From: CAWDVB01 sp963824105 | GTDB taxonomy: Bacteria > Actinomycetota > Actinomycetes > Propionibacteriales > Nocardioidaceae | Assembly: GCA_963824105.1 (NCBI GenBank) | Contig: CAWGNN010000008.1 | Coordinates: 124,001 to 188,000 of the forward strand | Reading direction: 5' to 3' | Length of the DNA stretch: 64,000 bases | Shown: positions 53,295 through 61,040 of the stretch, in pieces | How positions within the stretch are numbered: position 1 is the stretch's first letter | Layout: each line of letters starts with the position of its first letter | Position numbers and translations under genes: made by a program | Notes under the pieces: model-generated | What the model was told of the DNA's origin: nothing | The model's database searches: none | Seen by the model: only the letters and a program-made list of their open reading frames with translations

Positions 53295-54716
53295 GTGACC
53301 GATCTGCACTACCTCAGCGCAACCGAGGTCCTGCGCGCCTTCCGAGCTCGCGAGCTCTCCCCCGTGGAGGTGTTCGACGCCGTCGTCGCCCGTGCTGACG
53401 CGGTCGAGCCCACGATCAACTGCCTTCTCGAGCGCGACCACGAGGACTTCCGGGCTGCCGCGCAGGCCGCCGAGCGGCGCTACGCCGGCGCCGGTGAGCC
53501 GCCGCGGCCTCTTGAAGGCCTTCCGGTGGCGCTCAAGGAGGAGCAGCCGATTGCCGGCCGCAGCCTGCGGTTCGGCTCGCTGCTCACCGAAGGCCTGGTC
53601 TCCGAGGAGACCCACCCGGTTGCGGAGCGGGTCTACGCCTCCGGTGCCATCGTGCACGCCCGGACGACGACCCCTGAGTTCTCCTGCGCCGGGTTCACCC
53701 ACAGCAAGCTGTGGGGCATCACTCGTAACCCGTGGAACCCCGACTACACCCCCGGCGGCTCCTCGGGCGGCTCCGGCGCCGCGCTTGCCTCGGGGACCGC
53801 GTACCTGGCCAGCGGTTCCGACATCGGCGGGTCGATCCGCATCCCGGCATCCTTCTGCGGCGTCGTCGGCTTCAAGGCCCCCTACGGTCGGGTGCCGGCC
53901 CTGCCGCCGTTCAACCTCGACACCTACTGCCACGACGGCGCGATGGGCCGCACCGTCGCGGACACCGCGCTGTTGCACAACGTGCTTCAAGGGCAGCACC
54001 CCGCTGACCACGTCTCGTTGCCGGCCCTTCCGATCCCCTCCGACCTCGGGGACGTCCGCGGGATGCGCATCGCCCTGGCCGTCACCCTCGGCGACTTCCC
54101 GGTCGATCCGGAGGTGGCGGCCAACACTCGCGCCTTCGGGCAGGCCCTGCGCCAGGCCGGAGCGGTGGTCGAGGAGGTCACCGTGGACCTGTCGCTCGAC
54201 CGCCTCACCGAGGCAGCCCTGGTGCACTACGGCTCGATCATGGGGCCGTCGATGAACGAGGAGGCCGACCCGCAGGACCCACGGTTCATGCCCTACACCC
54301 GGCAGTTCATGTCGCTGTCCAGTGAGGCGTTCAACCGCACGAGCGTCTATGCCGGGATGACGATCGAGGCCGAGGTCCAGGCCGCGGTAGCCCAGGTCTT
54401 CGCCGACCATGAGGCGCTGGTCTGCCCGACCTTCGGTGGGCTCGGGCTGCGCGCCGGCGAGGAGTACAGCGACGGGATCGAAGTCGCCGGGCGTCATCTG
54501 GACCTGTACATCTTCGCCGCGCTCACCCCGGTGTTCAACGTTGCCAGTCGCCACCCGGTGCTGGCCGTCCCATCGGGTGTGGCATCCAACGGCGTGCCCA
54601 CCGGCGTCCAAGTGGTGGCGCGTCCCTATGACGACGTCACTGCCTTTCACGTCGGCGCCGCAGCGGAGCGCGAGCTCGGCTTGTGGAATGACGCAGCCCG
54701 GCGGCCACGACTCTGA
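53295..54716 (+). CDS. Amidase (amidase signature family)
   Basis: A 473-residue amidase with the complete Ser-cisSer-Lys triad: Lys81 in PVALKEEQPIAG, cis-Ser156 in YTPGGSSGGSGAALASG and nucleophile Ser180 in GSDIGGSIRIPASFCG. It hydrolyses a carboxylic amide to acid and ammonia in the cytoplasm. GTG has GGGAGG upstream. It is the first gene of an operon with a five-gene peptide-type ABC transporter, so the imported compound probably contains an amide bond. Confidence 0.93.
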   Translation: MTDLHYLSATEVLRAFRARELSPVEVFDAVVARADAVEPTINCLLERDHEDFRAAAQAAERRYAGAGEPPRPLEGLPVALKEEQPIAGRSLRFGSLLTEGLVSEETHPVAERVYASGAIVHARTTTPEFSCAGFTHSKLWGITRNPWNPDYTPGGSSGGSGAALASGTAYLASGSDIGGSIRIPASFCGVVGFKAPYGRVPALPPFNLDTYCHDGAMGRTVADTALLHNVLQGQHPADHVSLPALPIPSDLGDVRGMRIALAVTLGDFPVDPEVAANTRAFGQALRQAGAVVEEVTVDLSLDRLTEAALVHYGSIMGPSMNEEADPQDPRFMPYTRQFMSLSSEAFNRTSVYAGMTIEAEVQAAVAQVFADHEALVCPTFGGLGLRAGEEYSDGIEVAGRHLDLYIFAALTPVFNVASRHPVLAVPSGVASNGVPTGVQVVARPYDDVTAFHVGAAAERELGLWNDAARRPRL

Positions 54717-54757
54717 ATCGCTCCACTGACATGCACCGCCAAACCGGAAGGAATCTC

Positions 54758-56416
54758 ATGTTGTCCCTCACTCCGTCCCGTCGCTGGGCGATTCTGGGCG
54801 CTGGCGCCGTGGTCTGCTCTGTGGCGCTCTCCGCGTGTGGAGCTCCGCCGCCGTCCGCGAGCTCGGCGAGCCCCACGGCCGCCACCTCTGACTACACCGT
54901 GCTCACCCCCAAACCGACCACGTCGGCCGGTGACGTCGTGTGGGCGGCATACCGGGAGGTTCAGACCCTGGACCCGATCCAGGCGTTCGACTACCCGGAG
55001 AACACGGTCGACCCGCTGCTGTGCGATTCGCTGCTGCGGCAGGGGCCGGACATGACGATCGGCCCCGGTCTGGCCTCGTACACCAACCCTTCCCCGACCG
55101 AGTTCGACTTCACGATCAACCCCGATGCCACGTTCTGGGACGGCTCCCCGGTCACCGCGCAGGACGCGGTGTTCAGCCTCGAGCGGGCAGCCGACCCCAA
55201 GGGCGCCGGCTACTACGCGGCGGTCTTCTCCCGGGTCAAGTCCATCACGGCGACCGGGACCAAGACCTTCACGATCAGCCTGAGCCAGCCGGACTACTGG
55301 CTGCTCGGCGAGCTGTCCGCCACACCCGGTGAGGTGCTCGAGCAGAAGTACGTCAAGGCCCAGGGCTCGGCCTTCGGCACCGTCTCAGGGGGCACGATGT
55401 GCTCGGGTCCCTACAAGCTGGACTCGTGGAAGACCGGCCAGGGCGTCAAGATGGTTCCCAACGCCAACTACTGGGACAGCAGCCTGCCCACACCCCAGGT
55501 CAAGAGCCTGACCGTGATCGGGGTGCCGGACGACGCGACGCTGACCGCGGGCCTGAAGTCCGGCTCGATCGACGGCAACTACGGAGTCGGGCTGAGCACT
55601 CTCGGACAGCTCGAGAAGGACCCGTCTGTGAAGGTCTACCAGGGCGCGCCCTACGCGACCGTGGCTCTCGTCGTCAGCGCGACGAAGGGCCCATTGGCCA
55701 CCGCCCAGGGGCGCCAGGCGCTGTCGTACGCCATCGACCGCGCGGGCCTGATCAACACCGTCTACCAGGGCGCCGGCAGCATCCCGCACGCCCTGGCAGC
55801 CAACGGCACCTGGGGTTACGAGAAGGACCAGTTCAAGGCCGCGTATGACGCCCTTCCGGCGCTGGACCAGGACCTGGCCAAGGCCAAGAGCCTCGCCGCC
55901 GAGGCTGGGATCGTGGGGCAGACCATCACCATCGGGACTTCCTCGGGCATTCCGACCCTCAACACCGAGGCGTTGGCGATCAGCCAGGCCGGGCAGGCGA
56001 TCGGGCTGAAGGTCAAGCTGCACAACGTCAGCCCGTCGAACTACATCAACTTCTTCATCGACCCGAAGGCGTGGGGTTCGGTCGACGGCTTCGTGACGGT
56101 CAACTACGGAGACTTCGCCGACCCGGCTGCGCTGTACGACAGTCTGGCGATGGCTGACGGTTCGCAGAACTTCTCCGGCTGGACCAACGCGGAGGTCACC
56201 AAGGACATGGATGCCGCGCGCAGCGAGAGCGACCCGGCCAAGCGCGCCGCGGACGTCATCGCTGCCCAGAAGATCATCGCCGACCAGATGCCATGGATCC
56301 CGCTCGTGGCGCCCAACAATGTCCTGGTCATGAACAATGCCGTCACCGGTCCGCCCGCGACCTTCTCGTACATGTTCGGCCCGTGGGCGAGCTACCTGGG
56401 CGGCACCGGTAACTGA
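54758..56416 (+). CDS. ABC transporter substrate-binding lipoprotein (family 5)
   Basis: A 552-residue extracytoplasmic solute receptor. The signal peptide ends in lipobox VALSACGAP. The mature part has the family 5 marks YPENTVDPLLCDSL, FTINPDATFWDGSPVTAQD, GSGPYKLDSW-like CSGPYKLDSWKTGQG and QALSYAIDR. Ligands of this family are oligopeptides, nickel chelates or amide compounds. ATG 54758 has GGAAGGA six bases upstream; ATG 54731 is nine codons earlier without a ribosome site. Confidence 0.92.
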   Translation: MLSLTPSRRWAILGAGAVVCSVALSACGAPPPSASSASPTAATSDYTVLTPKPTTSAGDVVWAAYREVQTLDPIQAFDYPENTVDPLLCDSLLRQGPDMTIGPGLASYTNPSPTEFDFTINPDATFWDGSPVTAQDAVFSLERAADPKGAGYYAAVFSRVKSITATGTKTFTISLSQPDYWLLGELSATPGEVLEQKYVKAQGSAFGTVSGGTMCSGPYKLDSWKTGQGVKMVPNANYWDSSLPTPQVKSLTVIGVPDDATLTAGLKSGSIDGNYGVGLSTLGQLEKDPSVKVYQGAPYATVALVVSATKGPLATAQGRQALSYAIDRAGLINTVYQGAGSIPHALAANGTWGYEKDQFKAAYDALPALDQDLAKAKSLAAEAGIVGQTITIGTSSGIPTLNTEALAISQAGQAIGLKVKLHNVSPSNYINFFIDPKAWGSVDGFVTVNYGDFADPAALYDSLAMADGSQNFSGWTNAEVTKDMDAARSESDPAKRAADVIAAQKIIADQMPWIPLVAPNNVLVMNNAVTGPPATFSYMFGPWASYLGGTGN

Positions 56417-56448
56417 CCGGCATTGGAACCCTGACCGAGGAGCTCGCA

Positions 56449-57396
56449 GTGCTCGCATTCCTGGCCAAACGCCTCATGATGCTTGTGGCCACACTGCTCG
56501 TAGCGAGCTTCGCTGTCTACGGGGCGCTGTACCTGGCCCCGGGGAGCCCGATCGCCACCTTGACCGGCGGTCGGGCTCCCTCCCCCCAGGTCATCGCGCA
56601 ACTGAACAAGACGTACCACCTCGACGAGCCGTTCCTGGTCCGCTACTGGCACTGGCTGCTGGCGGCGATGCACGGCGACCTGGGACAGTCGATCCCGCTC
56701 CACGAGAACGTTTCGACGCTCGTCTCGCAACGCATCCAGGTGACGGCATCCCTGGTTCTGCTCACCTCGATCATCATCATCCTGGTCGGGGTGGGGTTGG
56801 GGCTGCTGGGAGCGCTCACCCGCGGCTGGATCGATGCCGGAGTGCTGCTCTCCTCGACCATCTCGGCGGCGATGCCCAGTTTCGCCGCGGCGGTGGTGCT
56901 GCAGTTCGTCTTCGCGGTGGAACTGCCCTGGTTCCCCGCGCTGGGCGACGGCTCGGGGTTGCTCGACTCGCTGCGACACCTCATCTTGCCCTCCCTCGCC
57001 CTCGCCGCCTCGTCGGTGGCCCTGGTGACCCGTGTGACCCGCACGGCGGTGCGAGAGGAGTTGGAGCGTGAGCATGTGCAGACCGCGGTGAGCCGGGGGC
57101 TGCCCTGGCCGACGGTCCTGCGCCGTCATGTGCTGCGCAACGCGTCGATCCCGATCACGACCGTGGTCGGGCTGACCATCGCCAGCCTCATCGCACTCTC
57201 CGCGGTGGTCGAGACGGCCTTCGGCCTCAACGGGCTGGGCTCCTACCTGGTGCAGGCGGCCCAGAACAAGGACTTCGCCGTCGTTCAGGGAATCAGCCTC
57301 GTCCTCGTCGTCGCATTCGTCCTCACCAATACCCTCGTCGACATCGCCTATGCGCTGCTGGATCCGCGCGTCGCCTTCGGGAGCAGGGCGCAGTGA
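56449..57396 (+). CDS. ABC transporter permease, DppB type
   Basis: A 315-residue membrane permease with six hydrophobic segments. MLVATLLVASFAVYGALYLAPGSPI opens the family fold, and the EAA-type cytoplasmic loop is REELEREHVQTAVSRGLPWPTVLRRHVLRN. VVETAFGLNGLGSYLVQAA is typical for DppB. GTG start with GAGGAG upstream. It pairs with the DppC-type permease whose start overlaps its stop (GTGA). Confidence 0.93.
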   Translation: MLAFLAKRLMMLVATLLVASFAVYGALYLAPGSPIATLTGGRAPSPQVIAQLNKTYHLDEPFLVRYWHWLLAAMHGDLGQSIPLHENVSTLVSQRIQVTASLVLLTSIIIILVGVGLGLLGALTRGWIDAGVLLSSTISAAMPSFAAAVVLQFVFAVELPWFPALGDGSGLLDSLRHLILPSLALAASSVALVTRVTRTAVREELEREHVQTAVSRGLPWPTVLRRHVLRNASIPITTVVGLTIASLIALSAVVETAFGLNGLGSYLVQAAQNKDFAVVQGISLVLVVAFVLTNTLVDIAYALLDPRVAFGSRAQ

Positions 57397-58259
57397 ACGC
57401 GCAAACCAACCAGGTCGTCCCGACCTCACCGACCCGGTCCTGGCACCTTCCTCGACTCGGTGTGACTGGCTGGGCCAGTCTTGCGGTCCTGGGGATCGCG
57501 CTGTTGCTGGCGGTCCTCGGCCCGCTGGTGCGGCCGTTCGATCCGGACGCGGCGAACCTGACCTACGCCAACGTCGGGCCGTACGGCGCCCACCTCCTGG
57601 GCTTCGACGGCGCCGGCCGCGACCTGCTCAGCAGGCTCATGGTGGGCGCACGCACCACGGTGCTGGGAGCCGCGTTCGTCTCGATCATCGCGGTGGGCGT
57701 GGGCTCCACGCTCGCGGTGGCGACCGCCTGGTTCGGAGGAAGGGTCGACACCGTGGTCTCCGCGGTCCTCGACGTCCTGTTCGCTTTTCCGGGCATCCTC
57801 CTGGCCGTCCTCTCGGCAGCGGTGTTCGGCCCCGGGCTGATGTCCGCCGGACTGGCCCTGGCGGTGGCCTACTCTCCCTACCTGGCGCGGGTGTTGCGCG
57901 GCGCGGCCCTGAAGGAGCGGGCGATGGCCTACATCGCAGCCGGCGAGGTGCAGGGATTCGGCGCCTGGCGATTGTGCATCCGTCACCTGCTGCCGAACAT
58001 CTCCGGACTCATCGTGGCCCAAGGAACGATCTTCTTCGGATTCGCGATGGTGGACCTGGCCGCGATCTCGTTCCTCGGCCTGGGCATCCAACCCCCGCGG
58101 GCCGACTGGGGCGTCATGGTGTCGGAAGGCAAGACCTCGCTGCTGCAGGGCTATCCGCTGGAGTCGCTGTCAGCGGTGGTCTGCATCATCGGCGTGGTCT
58201 CGGCGGTGAGCTTCCTCGGCGAGCGGCTGCAGGAGCGCTCCATGGAGGGCCGCCGATGA
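57393..58259 (+). CDS. ABC transporter permease, DppC type
   Basis: A 288-residue permease. It has the N-terminal region of DppC proteins (PLVRPFDPDAANLTY, GAHLLGFDGAGRDLLSRLMVGART). Five to six membrane segments and the EAA loop AYIAAGEVQGFGAWRLCIRHLLPN follow. The C-terminal FLGLGIQPPRADWGVMV is diagnostic. Its start and stop both overlap neighbours, indicating tight co-translation. Confidence 0.93.
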   Translation: MNAQTNQVVPTSPTRSWHLPRLGVTGWASLAVLGIALLLAVLGPLVRPFDPDAANLTYANVGPYGAHLLGFDGAGRDLLSRLMVGARTTVLGAAFVSIIAVGVGSTLAVATAWFGGRVDTVVSAVLDVLFAFPGILLAVLSAAVFGPGLMSAGLALAVAYSPYLARVLRGAALKERAMAYIAAGEVQGFGAWRLCIRHLLPNISGLIVAQGTIFFGFAMVDLAAISFLGLGIQPPRADWGVMVSEGKTSLLQGYPLESLSAVVCIIGVVSAVSFLGERLQERSMEGRR

Positions 58260-59248
58260 GCGCCCTGCTGGAGGTCCGCGACCTGACGGTCCGGCTGCGC
58301 CTGGGCGCCGAGCTGCTCGAGGTGATCACCGGGACGACCTTGGACATCGACTCCGGCGAGTCCGTCGGGTTGGTCGGCGAGTCAGGCTCGGGCAAGTCGA
58401 TGACCGCCAAGGCCATCGCCCGGCTGCTTCCGGCCGGGGCCGAGGTCACCGGCCAGGTCACGTTCGGCGGCGCAGACGTCCTCGCGCTCTCCGACTCCCA
58501 GCTCCGCCGGCACCGCTCCCAGGTCGCCGTGGTCTTCCAGGACCCCCGCGCGCACATCAATCCGGTGCGCCGGATCGAGGACTTCATGACCGAGTCTCTG
58601 CGCACGCTGGAGCACGTGCCGCGGGCCGAGGCCCGCCGCCGGGCCGCCCAGTCGCTGGAGGAGGTCGGCATCGACGACACCGCGAGGCGGTTGCGGCAGT
58701 TCCCCCACGAGCTCTCCGGCGGAATGCTGCAGCGGGTCATGATCGCCACCGCGTTGCTGTCCGATCCTCGCCTGCTGCTGGCCGACGAGTGCACCACCGC
58801 CCTTGATGTCACCACGCAGTCCGAGGTCATGGCCATCCTCGACGGCCTGCGCCGCGACCGAGGGCTGTCGATGCTCTTCATCACACACGACCTCGAGCTT
58901 GCCGGCGCGGTCTGCGACAGGACCTGCGTGATGTACGCCGGCCAGGTCGTCGAGACCCGCGCGGCCGACCGCCTGCACGCCGACCCGCTGCACCCCTATA
59001 GCGCCGCCCTCGTCGAGGCCCGGCCGGACATCAACTCCGCCGCGGAGCGACTCGTGGCGATCCCGGGCCGGCCCGTCTCGGCGTTCGAGGCCCCGGATGG
59101 CTGCCGGTTCGCCCCGCGGTGCCCGCATGCCGCGGACTCCTGCCGTCAGCACGAGCAGGAGACGACCGAGCTGGACTCCGGTCGGGTGCGCTGTGAGTTG
59201 GCCACCCAGCTGCGTGGAACCCTGCTGACGGGAGGGACCCATGGCTGA
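58256..59248 (+). CDS. ABC transporter ATPase, DppD type
   Basis: A 330-residue ATPase. Walker A is GESGSGKSMTAKA, the signature LSGGMLQRVMIA, Walker B LLLADECTTALDV and the switch His in FITHDLELA. The C-terminal oligopeptide extension has CRFAPRCPHAADSCR, the family Cys cluster. ATG overlaps the permease stop (ATGA). It works with the next gene as a heterodimeric motor. Confidence 0.95.
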   Translation: MSALLEVRDLTVRLRLGAELLEVITGTTLDIDSGESVGLVGESGSGKSMTAKAIARLLPAGAEVTGQVTFGGADVLALSDSQLRRHRSQVAVVFQDPRAHINPVRRIEDFMTESLRTLEHVPRAEARRRAAQSLEEVGIDDTARRLRQFPHELSGGMLQRVMIATALLSDPRLLLADECTTALDVTTQSEVMAILDGLRRDRGLSMLFITHDLELAGAVCDRTCVMYAGQVVETRAADRLHADPLHPYSAALVEARPDINSAAERLVAIPGRPVSAFEAPDGCRFAPRCPHAADSCRQHEQETTELDSGRVRCELATQLRGTLLTGGTHG

Positions 59249-60062
59249 ACCGTCGACATCGCCCGAGCCCGTCCTGTCGGTGCGGGGCCTGCGCAAGGAG
59301 TTCGGGGCCCAGGTGGCTGTTGCCGACATGGCCTTCGACCTCATGCCGGGCCGGTCACTGGCCATCGTCGGCGAGTCCGGCAGCGGGAAGACCACCGTGG
59401 CACGGATGATCGTCGGCCTGGAGCGACCCACGGCCGGGCAGATCACAGCCTGCGGCCGGGACCGGTCGCAGCCGGCCCGCACCGGACGGGAACGCAAGCT
59501 GCGCGGCCGTGAGGTGCAGATCGTCTTCCAGGACCCCTACTCGAGCCTGGACCCTCGTCAGTCCGGGGAGGCTCTCGTCGACGAAGTGCTCCGCCTGCAC
59601 CACCACCAGGACGTGTCGACCCGACGGCGGATCATCACCGAGCTGGCCGACCTCGTCGGGCTGGACCAGCGGCAGATGACCGCGCTCCCGAGGGCCCTGT
59701 CGGGCGGCCAGCGTCAGCGGGTTGCGATCGCCCGGGCTCTGGCCGCGGAACCTCGGGTGCTCATCCTGGACGAGTCGGTGGCAGCCCTCGACGTGTCGAT
59801 CCAGGCCCAAGTTCTCAACGTGCTCGCCGACGTCCGCGACGAGCGGGGGATCAGCTACATCCTCATCTCCCACGACCTCGCCGTCGTGCGCCAGCTCACC
59901 GAAGAGACCGTTGTGATGCAGCGCGGTGTGGTCGTCGAACGCGGTGCGACCGGCGAGGTCCTCGACTCCCCGAAGCATCCCTACACACGGTTGCTGAGGT
60001 CCAGCGTCCCGGGCCCGGGCTGGAAGCCGGTTCGGGCGCTGCGCGAGTCGTCCCCGACCTGA
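59241..60062 (+). CDS. ABC transporter ATPase, DppF type
   Basis: A 273-residue ATPase. Walker A is GESGSGKTTVARM, the Q loop QIVFQDPYSSLDPRQS, the signature LSGGQRQRVAIARAL, Walker B LILDESVAALDV and the switch His SHDLAVVRQ. The C-terminal Cys cluster is absent, giving a shorter chain than many DppF proteins. Its start lies within the end of the dppD-type gene. It closes the amidase/ABC operon. Confidence 0.94.
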   Translation: MAEPSTSPEPVLSVRGLRKEFGAQVAVADMAFDLMPGRSLAIVGESGSGKTTVARMIVGLERPTAGQITACGRDRSQPARTGRERKLRGREVQIVFQDPYSSLDPRQSGEALVDEVLRLHHHQDVSTRRRIITELADLVGLDQRQMTALPRALSGGQRQRVAIARALAAEPRVLILDESVAALDVSIQAQVLNVLADVRDERGISYILISHDLAVVRQLTEETVVMQRGVVVERGATGEVLDSPKHPYTRLLRSSVPGPGWKPVRALRESSPT

Positions 60063-60101
60063 TGTTCGCCCGGTTCTCCGCGCTCGGAAGTTGAGAGACC
60101 C

Positions 60102-60114
60102 CCCGTTCCGGGGA
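60102..60114 (+). terminator. Small stem-loop after the ABC operon
   Basis: CCCCG-ttc-CGGGG forms a five-bp hairpin about 40 bases after the last ABC gene. A second perfect hairpin, GCACC-ctcc-GGTGC, lies at 60139-60152. Either could end the operon or belong to the fdhD leader; no T-run follows. Confidence 0.4.
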
Positions 60115-60245
60115 GGCGCCGGGGTTGGGATGTTCTTGCACCCTCCGGTGCGAGGATCCGTTGTGAAACGTTGGCTGTGAGCGTCCAGTTGTTCCTCGAC
60201 TACAACTATTGGAGCGGCTACTTTCGAGGGCACGGAGGTGATCCC

Positions 60246-61040
60246 GTGCACGATCTCGTCGCGGAACGATCGACAGTACGCGTGGTGGCAGGGGAGGGGG
60301 CGTCGCGTCCCGAGCCGCTCGCCGTCGAGGAGCCGCTGGAGCTCCGGGTCTCGGGGGAGCCGCTGACCATCACGATGCGGACGCCTGGTCACGACCTCGA
60401 CCTGGCAGCCGGTTTCCTGGTGTCGGAGGGCGCTGTGCGGTCACCGGCGGACATCGTGTCGATGAGGCATCTGGCAGATGCTCCGGAGTCCAACGTCTTG
60501 GACGTCTCGCTGTCCGTGCCCGCACCGCGGGCGCGGGCCTTCGGGACGACGTCCGCGTGTGGGATGTGTGGCGCGATCTCGATCACCGACGTCGAACGGC
60601 GCTCGCCGTACTCCGTATCGTCCTCTGCCCTGCGGGTGCCTTCGTCGGTGATCGCGTCGCTGCCGTTCACGCTGCGAGCCTCCCAGGAGGTCTTCGAGCT
60701 GACCGGGGGCCTGCACGCGGCCGGGCTCTTCACGTCGTCGGGTGAGCTGGTCTGCATCCGCGAGGACGTCGGCCGGCACAACGCCGTCGACAAGGTGGTC
60801 GGGTGGGCACTTCGGGAGGGGATGCTGCCGTTGTCGGACTTCGTCCTGGTGGTGAGCGGCAGGGCGTCGTTCGAGCTGGTGCAGAAGGCCTGGCTCGCCG
60901 GGATCCCGATGCTCGCCGCCGTCTCCGCCCCTTCGTCTCTTGCGGTCGACCTCGCCAACCGGGCGGGGATGACCCTCATCGGGTTCCTGCGGGGCGACTC
61001 GATGAACGTCTACTCGTCCTCGCATCGGGTGATCTCATGA
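60246..61040 (+). CDS. fdhD: Formate dehydrogenase accessory sulfurtransferase FdhD
   Basis: A 264-residue FdhD. TTSACGMCGAIS (Cys105, Cys108) is the sulfur-carrying CxxC, and LTGGLHAAGLF and REDVGRHNAVDKVVG are family hallmarks. It transfers sulfur from a cysteine desulfurase to the molybdenum cofactor of formate-dehydrogenase-type enzymes. The GTG start is set by an ideal ribosome site, GGAGGTGATCCC. ATGA overlap with the oxidoreductase gene makes the pair one operon. Confidence 0.94.
   Translation: MHDLVAERSTVRVVAGEGASRPEPLAVEEPLELRVSGEPLTITMRTPGHDLDLAAGFLVSEGAVRSPADIVSMRHLADAPESNVLDVSLSVPAPRARAFGTTSACGMCGAISITDVERRSPYSVSSSALRVPSSVIASLPFTLRASQEVFELTGGLHAAGLFTSSGELVCIREDVGRHNAVDKVVGWALREGMLPLSDFVLVVSGRASFELVQKAWLAGIPMLAAVSAPSSLAVDLANRAGMTLIGFLRGDSMNVYSSSHRVIS

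Noticed and set aside
51402..54650. Very long minus-strand open frame antisense to the amidohydrolase and amidase genes
   Set aside because: It overlaps two clearly identified plus-strand enzymes with all catalytic motifs. Its own translation is low-complexity, rich in Arg, Gly, Val and Asp, with no recognisable domain; a high-GC shadow frame.
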